From Engraulis encrasicolus (lineage: Eukaryota > Chordata > Actinopteri > Clupeiformes > Engraulidae): 64,000 nucleotides of DNA. Positions 59,501 through 64,000 of this stretch are shown piece by piece. Location of the stretch: assembly GCF_034702125.1 (NCBI RefSeq), contig NC_085866.1, positions 14,071,564 through 14,135,563 on the forward strand. Reading direction: 5' to 3'. The notes under the pieces are model-generated. The model was not told the DNA's origin, searched no databases, and was given only the letters and a program-made list of their open reading frames with translations. The first letter of the stretch is position 1. The number at the start of each line of letters is the position of its first letter. The translations under genes were made by a program, and so were the position numbers.

Positions 59501-62351
59501 CTGCCATAAACCATAATAATTGCCCTCATAACCAGTCTGATACACCACCACAACTGCCCTCATAACCAGTCTGATACAACACCATCAACCCCTCATAACC
59601 AGTCTGATAAACCACCATAACCCCTTCATAACCAGTCTGCCGGTCTGTTTCCCGTAGAGCCGCTGGTGGAGAGACAGGGCAACAGTGGCGGAGGGAGAAG
59701 AGCGCAGGTCACAGCCAGGGACAAAGGTCATCCGCGCGCCTCACTGCACTGCTAATGCTGTGGCTGCTATACGCTTTTGATGCTAATGCTTGTGGCTGCT
59801 TTACGCTTCTGATGCTACTGCTGCTACTGTGGTTGCTTTAGCTTCTGCCATGACTTCATATCACTTCACAATTCACTACGTTTACATGATGTTTCTAATT
59901 CCGTATTAATAATTCAGAATTAAATAGTTCCATCGAGCATACTTTGATCTTTCCTTTAATTCAGAATTAAGAGGTGTTTGCGTGACGTTTTCAAAGCGGA
60001 ATTAAGATTTATTCAGAATTAAAGTCAGTTAATTCCGAATTAAATGTCTCATGTAAACGTAGCAATTCATGCACTTCATACCATTTACGTCTGCTGTTTT
60101 GGCTTCTGTTGCTGTGGGCCTGATGCTGGTCATGGTGTGCTTTGATTTGCTACATTAATTTGATGCTTAATTGTGTGTGTGTGTGTGTGTGTATGTGTGT
60201 GTGTGTGTGTAAGTGTGTGTGTGTACCTTCAGCGTCTATCTTCAGCATGTGTACCATGTATGTGTGTGTTTAAAGTTAGGCGTGTGTGTTCAAGTGTGAC
60301 TGCATATCAAAACTGCATTTCTGTATGTAAAACCTTATAATGCTATGCTGCAATGCACTCACGGGTAGCGTGTATGTGATGCACCTGTTTTGGAAAACCG
60401 GTTAGAAGACGGGTGTGACATCCTGTTCAAATGAGCGTATGTTTGTGTGTACACATATATATCTGAGATACAGGAGGTTTCTATGTTTTGATTGCATACG
60501 TGTGTCTTTGAGTTTCTATTTAGAAATCCATTTTTATCTGTGTGATTTGTTGTCAATTATCTTCTGGAATATTCTGCATTATTAGCATTTTAGATAAGTT
60601 TGGACTTGTTGAGAAGGGTACCCAGGTTCTATCACACTGTTTCTCCCTTTCTGGTTGAAGATTTTTCTGACAGGTTATTTGCATTTACACAATATACAGT
60701 ATAATTTGTGTGTACATGTCATGTAGATATTTAAAAAAGTGTTCTTTTGAGTTCGTCGTGACTTGAAGCGTATGGAGCAGCAGTTACATTAAGATTCTGT
60801 GGCAGTGTGTGCTTTTTACAGTAGCTATTTTAAAATTCTACTCGCATAAGTAACCTAAAACAACTATGATCCCTTGGTACTGTTTTGAACAACAGCAGCA
60901 GCAAAAACAGCACTGCTCAAAGCTGTGGTTGTCATGCACACCAGATGGTAGCCAAGACACAAACCTGCTCTATGACTCTCTCAAAAAAAACCCCACAAAA
61001 TACCAAATAAACACGACGCCAAGTTTCTTTAACTACAGATCCGTGCCAAAAGGGACTCCAATGATTGAAAACTATATACAGTAGTAAATAAACTGCATAT
61101 TTTATATTCATCTGGAGATATGTGTTCAGTATTTAAACTTGAATTAATATTTATATTTACACCAATTCAAATGATTCACCTTTTTAAATTCATGGTCACA
61201 TGGATGTGTGTGGTATTACTAGTCTGCATGCAATTGTACATTTTATTTTAAGGGACCTTCAATTACAGTGTACTACTCATTAGGTACATAGGAATAACTG
61301 GTGTAAGAACTTGTACAGTGAGTACAACCTCAGTACATGTTATTATGTCATATATTTTGTGTATCTATACCAGTATGACAATAATGACCATAATGTACTA
61401 TGAGGTGGTTTTGTAGTACTTTTGTAGTACTGCCAAAGTGGTCAATTCTTCCACGGAGGCAAAGGAAAGGGCTGAACTGAGGCCCAAAGCATACCTGGTA
61501 TGTAGACACAGAAAAATACACGTTGAGAAATAGGCCTACATGTTGAGCATAATGTAATAACATGCACTGCAGTTGTACTTCCACGTTCTTACACCACTTA
61601 TGAGTAACTGAAAATACAGGCCGCTTAAAATCAAGTTTTTACCTAATTCTATGCACATACTAACCAGGGCTTGATATTAACTTTTTCGCTTGCCGGCCAC
61701 TGTGGCTAGTGGTTTTCCCGAGTCACTAGCCATCCAGCTATTCTACTAGCCACACATTTCATTTTTTATTTCATTTTTTATCATGATGCTGTACATCTAA
61801 CCTCAGAAGATGGGGTGCTTTAAGTAAGAATATGATTGCAAGTATTTCTAAATAGGAATAAAACAAACAAAATGAAACAAATAGAAAGTGAGTACCGGTA
61901 ACTGACCTTGTTCTTGATACACTATTCTGATATGTCATACCATAGAATAAGCTACCTGCCAAATTGGCTAGTGACCCTGAAATTGTTACCAGCCACAGCC
62001 AAGTTTTACCAGCATTTGGCCGGTTGGCAGGTGCCAGTGTCAAGCCCTGATACTAACACTGTTGTCTCTACTTTGCCTGTGCATCTCTGTGTTCGTGTGT
62101 GTGTGTGTACATGTGTGTGCGTGCGCGTGTGTGTGTGTACAGCCGCCGCCCTGGCCGACCTGAGTGCGGAGGAGCAGCTTCGTCAGCTGCAGGAGGAGCG
62201 CACCTGTAAGGTGTGCATGGACAAGCTGGTGTCCATCGTCTTCATCCCCTGCGGCCACCTGGTGGTGTGCACCGACTGCGCCGCCAGCCTGAGACACTGC
62301 CCTATCTGCCGCGCCACCATCCGCGGCAGTGTACGCGCCTTCATGTCGTAA
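53378..62351 (+). CDS. birc7: Inhibitor of apoptosis BIRC7-like (BIR-BIR-UBA-RING)
   Basis: A cytosolic IAP with predicted E3 ligase activity; family members bind caspases or Smac/DIABLO through BIR grooves and ubiquitinate through the RING. Seven exons in phase give 419 aa. BIR1 has C73, C76, H93, C100; BIR2 has C189, C192, H209, C216 in the CX2C-X16-H-X6-C spacing. A UBA-like domain ([20 protein letters not shown], about 272-318) and a C3HC4 RING (C372 to C406, PCGHLVVC) follow, with the family ending SVRAFMS. The linker [11 protein letters not shown] and the BIR2 stretch [13 protein letters not shown] match livin; the absence of BIR3 and CARD argues against XIAP and cIAP. Mammalian livin lacks BIR1 and UBA. 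Start: ATG 53378, with 53423 (better context) as alternative. A hAT MITE sits on the stop codon. Confidence 0.85.
54444..54522. repeat. (TC)n microsatellite
   Basis: About 39 units in birc7 intron 1, followed by (GT) and (GA) patches. Confidence 0.95.
54653..54752 (+). CDS. birc7: birc7 exon 2: BIR2 zinc-binding core
   Basis: [20 protein letters not shown] then [12 protein letters not shown]; acceptor ggtag|, donor |gtaagg. Confidence 0.92.
54848..54929 (+). CDS. birc7: birc7 exon 3: end of BIR2
   Basis: [20 protein letters not shown] then YFHMGETV; acceptor ccacag|, donor |gtaagc. Confidence 0.9.
55225..55270 (+). CDS. birc7: birc7 exon 4: linker
   Basis: [15 protein letters not shown] plus one base; acceptor cttacag|, donor |gtaagt. 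Small but phase-consistent. Confidence 0.75.
55581..55727 (+). repeat. Fold-back element D with hammerhead-like core (degenerate)
   Basis: The arms ctgaaaggaaaataaaggtc and its inverse at 55727 enclose ATGAAG, a GACT/AGTC stem and TGAAACGTT (55644-55669). The outer part gtgttgcggacctttatttt resembles fold-backs B and C. In birc7 intron 4. Confidence 0.65.
55848..56242. mobile_element. TTAA-flanked fold-back MITE (family of 51834)
   Basis: TTAAAGGGCAACTCCTGCCA and complement at the edges. The interior (gacttgtcagtacc, tttccgagatatgagc, tttattcccaaaaacatcc) is shared with 51834-52251. Confidence 0.82.
56405..56508. repeat. (GT)n then (GA)n microsatellite
   Basis: In birc7 intron 4. Confidence 0.95.
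57405..58039 (+). repeat. Tandem about 212-bp repeats carrying copies of the birc7 exon 5 acceptor
   Basis: tctctctgacccggcag|acgtggt-type junctions occur with AG at 57427, 57640 and 57851, before the real one at 58039 (spacing 213, 211, 188). The body (gcaatatcagaaata, tttggtccttc, ggttggggaaatgat) repeats with them. Confidence 0.9.
57862..57976. mobile_element. hAT-like element end inside the tandem repeats
   Basis: Related to 50620-50800; ends ggcggagaaccactg. Confidence 0.5.
58040..58249 (+). CDS. birc7: birc7 exon 5: UBA domain
   Basis: [55 protein letters not shown]. Acceptor cggcag| and donor acag|gtgggg are each repeated as decoys in the flanking introns. Confidence 0.9.
58216..58660 (+). 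repeat. G-rich tandem repeats carrying copies of the birc7 exon 5 donor
   Basis: gaggaggaccggctacg..gagcagaccacag|gtgggg occurs at 58216 (real), 58347 and 58474, in a background of ggtggggggtggggg. The exon's last 33 codon bases plus its donor are thus triplicated. Confidence 0.9.
59658..59726 (+). CDS. birc7: birc7 exon 6: linker
   Basis: [20 protein letters not shown] then RDK. Acceptor cccgtag|. The donor aaag|gtcatc is weak but is the only nearby GT giving the phase that exon 7 needs. Confidence 0.6.
59876..60061. mobile_element. MITE, CTACGTTTACATGA ends, TSD CAATTCA
   Basis: Inverted ends CTACGTTTACATGA and TCATGTAAACGTAG, flanked on both sides by CAATTCA; AATTCAGAATTAA repeats inside. 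In birc7 intron 6. Confidence 0.75.
60172..60226. repeat. (TG)n microsatellite
   Basis: In birc7 intron 6. Confidence 0.92.
61665..62049. mobile_element. hAT MITE, TSD ATACTAAC
   Basis: Ends CAGGGCTTGATATTAAC and ...AGTGTCAAGCCCTG with the perfect octamer at 61657-61664 and 62050-62057. About 90 bp before the last birc7 exon. Confidence 0.92.
62143..62351 (+). CDS. birc7: birc7 exon 7: RING finger and stop
   Basis: [20 protein letters not shown], then [20 protein letters not shown] and [20 protein letters not shown] at 62349-62351 lies inside a hAT target duplication. Confidence 0.93.
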
Positions 62352-62353
62352 AC

Positions 62354-62567
62354 CAGGGGTTCCCAACCTTTTTCAACTTTGGGCCCACTCAAAATTGTCA
62401 AAAATGTTCAGGGCCCACCTCTGACCCAATTAAGAATAAAACTCAAATAAATCAACAACAACACACACCAAAATATGATTATTATTTTTGGAAAATGATT
62501 TCAAGGCCCACTTGGAATACCTTCAGGGCCCACCAGTGGGCCCCGGCCCATAGGTTGTGAATCACTG
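62354..62567. mobile_element. hAT MITE at the birc7 stop codon, TSD TCGTAAAC
   Basis: Ends CAGGGGTTCCCAACC and GGTTGTGAATCACTG. The perfect octamer TCGTAAAC occurs at 62346-62353, holding the last Ser and the stop of birc7, and at 62568-62575. The birc7 3'UTR therefore begins with transposon sequence. Confidence 0.95.
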
Positions 62568-62575
62568 TCGTAAAC

Positions 62576-63628
62576 GATAGAGAAAAAAACAATAACCTGA
62601 AGTGTGCCCACCGTCTTCATGATATGAACACCAGTCAAAAATACAACCAGAAGTGTGTGCCACCATCATGTACAAAGATAAAGCAAGCGACAAACGCAAA
62701 CACACAAAACTGGAAAAAGAAAGAACTAACACATACCACACTACCACATTACAATCTCACATGATTCCCACAGCATGTACCTCTCTAGTTATTATAAAGA
62801 TGCGTTCAGGCGTTCTCCCTCAGGCATGCGCATACACAGTGCGTATCACAGACACACTGCAACAACACATTAAGTCACTGTAGACATGAGGGACAAACGA
62901 AAAATGAATAGTTTTTCATTTATAATGAAGGAAACCATTAGAGTCATATACGCTGTGCTACAGTATTGTGGCGTATAGCTATGTTATAATGTGAGATTAC
63001 ACCTTCAGATAACTGCAGTCAATAGTAATGCAGTCTAATGAATTCAGCGCTAGGAAGCGGTATAGGCTTCACACTTCCTCGACGAAGTGATAGCCTATCT
63101 TGTATTGCACACACACCATTGGCCGGGTGTTGGCATGCCACTTCCAACAGATGCTTAGTGGTACTAGTGAAACACATCAGACCAGTTAAGTCACAACAAC
63201 CCATTCTCCAGGCTTGCCTAGTCTGGCCATGTTGGGAGTGTTCCCCTGTTTTGACTGAATACACACCATTCATTGTAGCTGGATATAACCGTTAATATTC
63301 TTAACGCTGGATTTCCCCAAACCACACCTCACATTCATGCACATTCTTTACAGGAATAGATTTGTCTTCTATGCTCACAGACATGACATGACAGTCTTAC
63401 TCTCTGTTGTTCTCATAATAAAGAAGTTCTTTGCAAGAAAACTCTGGCTCGCTCTTTTGTCCCGAACCACAGTCAGTGGGGATGTTTACATAGTGTGTTG
63501 TTTACAGTATTCAGTGTATAGTAATGTTAAAGCACGAGACTCGTAGCTGCATCCACAGCCGCAGGGCTAGACCTCTGCTATGACTTGAACAACATACTCC
63601 GCAGTGCCCTTCTACTCAGTTCAGGGGG

Positions 63629-63663
<35 letters not shown>

Positions 63664-64000
63664 CACACAGGCTAATCTCCAACACAAATACAGTCACAGG
63701 GAGACGGCTGATGGAAAGTACACATTTTTTTTTATTAACAAACGTCTATTTACACTTTGAACACCAAACAGACAGACGGACGGCGATCACGTTACCGGTG
63801 GTTGGCACTGCACTGGCACTCCGCCAAAAAGGAGAAACGGAAGACATTTTACATTTTATTACAAACATGAGGAGATGGAAGGGGGCCAGGATTCATGTGT
63901 TTTTTTAGTTTTTTCTTGTGCTCTAGTTCGAGTTCTTACATACATACAGTGCTTGCCCCCATGTAGATTTAAAAACAGTGAATTAGTGTATCTGGATCAG
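62576..64000. other. birc7 3'UTR and right flank
   Basis: No coding exon seen. A minus-strand AATAAA (about 63727, tttatt on plus) beside a T-run could be the 3' end of another minus-strand gene lying to the right. Confidence 0.45.
63630..63666. repeat. (CGCA)n microsatellite
   Basis: About nine units. Confidence 0.92.

Noticed and set aside
59658..59707. Donor GCGCAG|GTCACA for birc7 exon 6
   Set aside because: Phase 0 does not match exon 7, which needs one preceding base; AAAG|GTCATC does.

Overview
The window is nuclear DNA from a vertebrate, most likely a teleost fish. Four split genes with GT-AG introns (one GC-AG) lie among very long (AC)n, (AG)n and (TTCTC)n microsatellites, hAT-type MITEs with 8-bp target duplications, tRNA-derived SINEs and CR1/Rex1/L2-like LINE pieces. 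That mixture is typical of ray-finned fish. No bacterial-type operons, CRISPR arrays or RNA genes are present.

Layout: (1) 491-10923 (+) holds the last six coding exons of cacnb3, the voltage-gated calcium channel beta-3 subunit; its 5' exons lie off the left edge. (2) 10924-21639 holds 3'UTR and intergenic DNA, mainly microsatellites and MITEs. (3) 21640-35288 (-) is a complete ddx23 (U5-100K/Prp28) gene with 16 coding exons, 815 codons and every exon phase consistent, with a ZNF143/YY1-type promoter at 35.70-35.76 kb. cacnb3 and ddx23 converge tail to tail, as they do on human 12q13. (4) 36.1-39.3 kb is a 5'-truncated LINE. (5) 42359-46982 (-) is a 14-exon gene of 669 codons that I do not recognise. 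Its first exon carries 11-residue repeats, one exon encodes a roughly 150-residue Asp/Ala/Pro tract, and a TATA box lies upstream. (6) 47-53 kb is a transposon graveyard. (7) 53378-62351 (+) is a complete IAP gene (BIR-BIR-UBA-RING, 419 aa), best called birc7 (livin-like).

The genes have no obvious common pathway: a Ca channel regulatory subunit, a pre-mRNA splicing helicase, an unknown protein and an apoptosis inhibitor/E3 ligase. The recurring theme is repeat DNA made from or inserted at gene edges. ddx23's stop-codon region seeds a 33-bp minisatellite. Its 5' end is copied inverted into its own intron. Both edges of the birc7 UBA exon are tandemly repeated. A hAT MITE has duplicated the birc7 stop codon.

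The most interesting candidate system is a family of four fold-back elements (about 4.7, 30.9, 51.4 and 55.6 kb). Their arms differ, but they share a stem-loop followed by GAAACGT(T/C) that looks like a minimal hammerhead ribozyme core, as known in Penelope-like elements.
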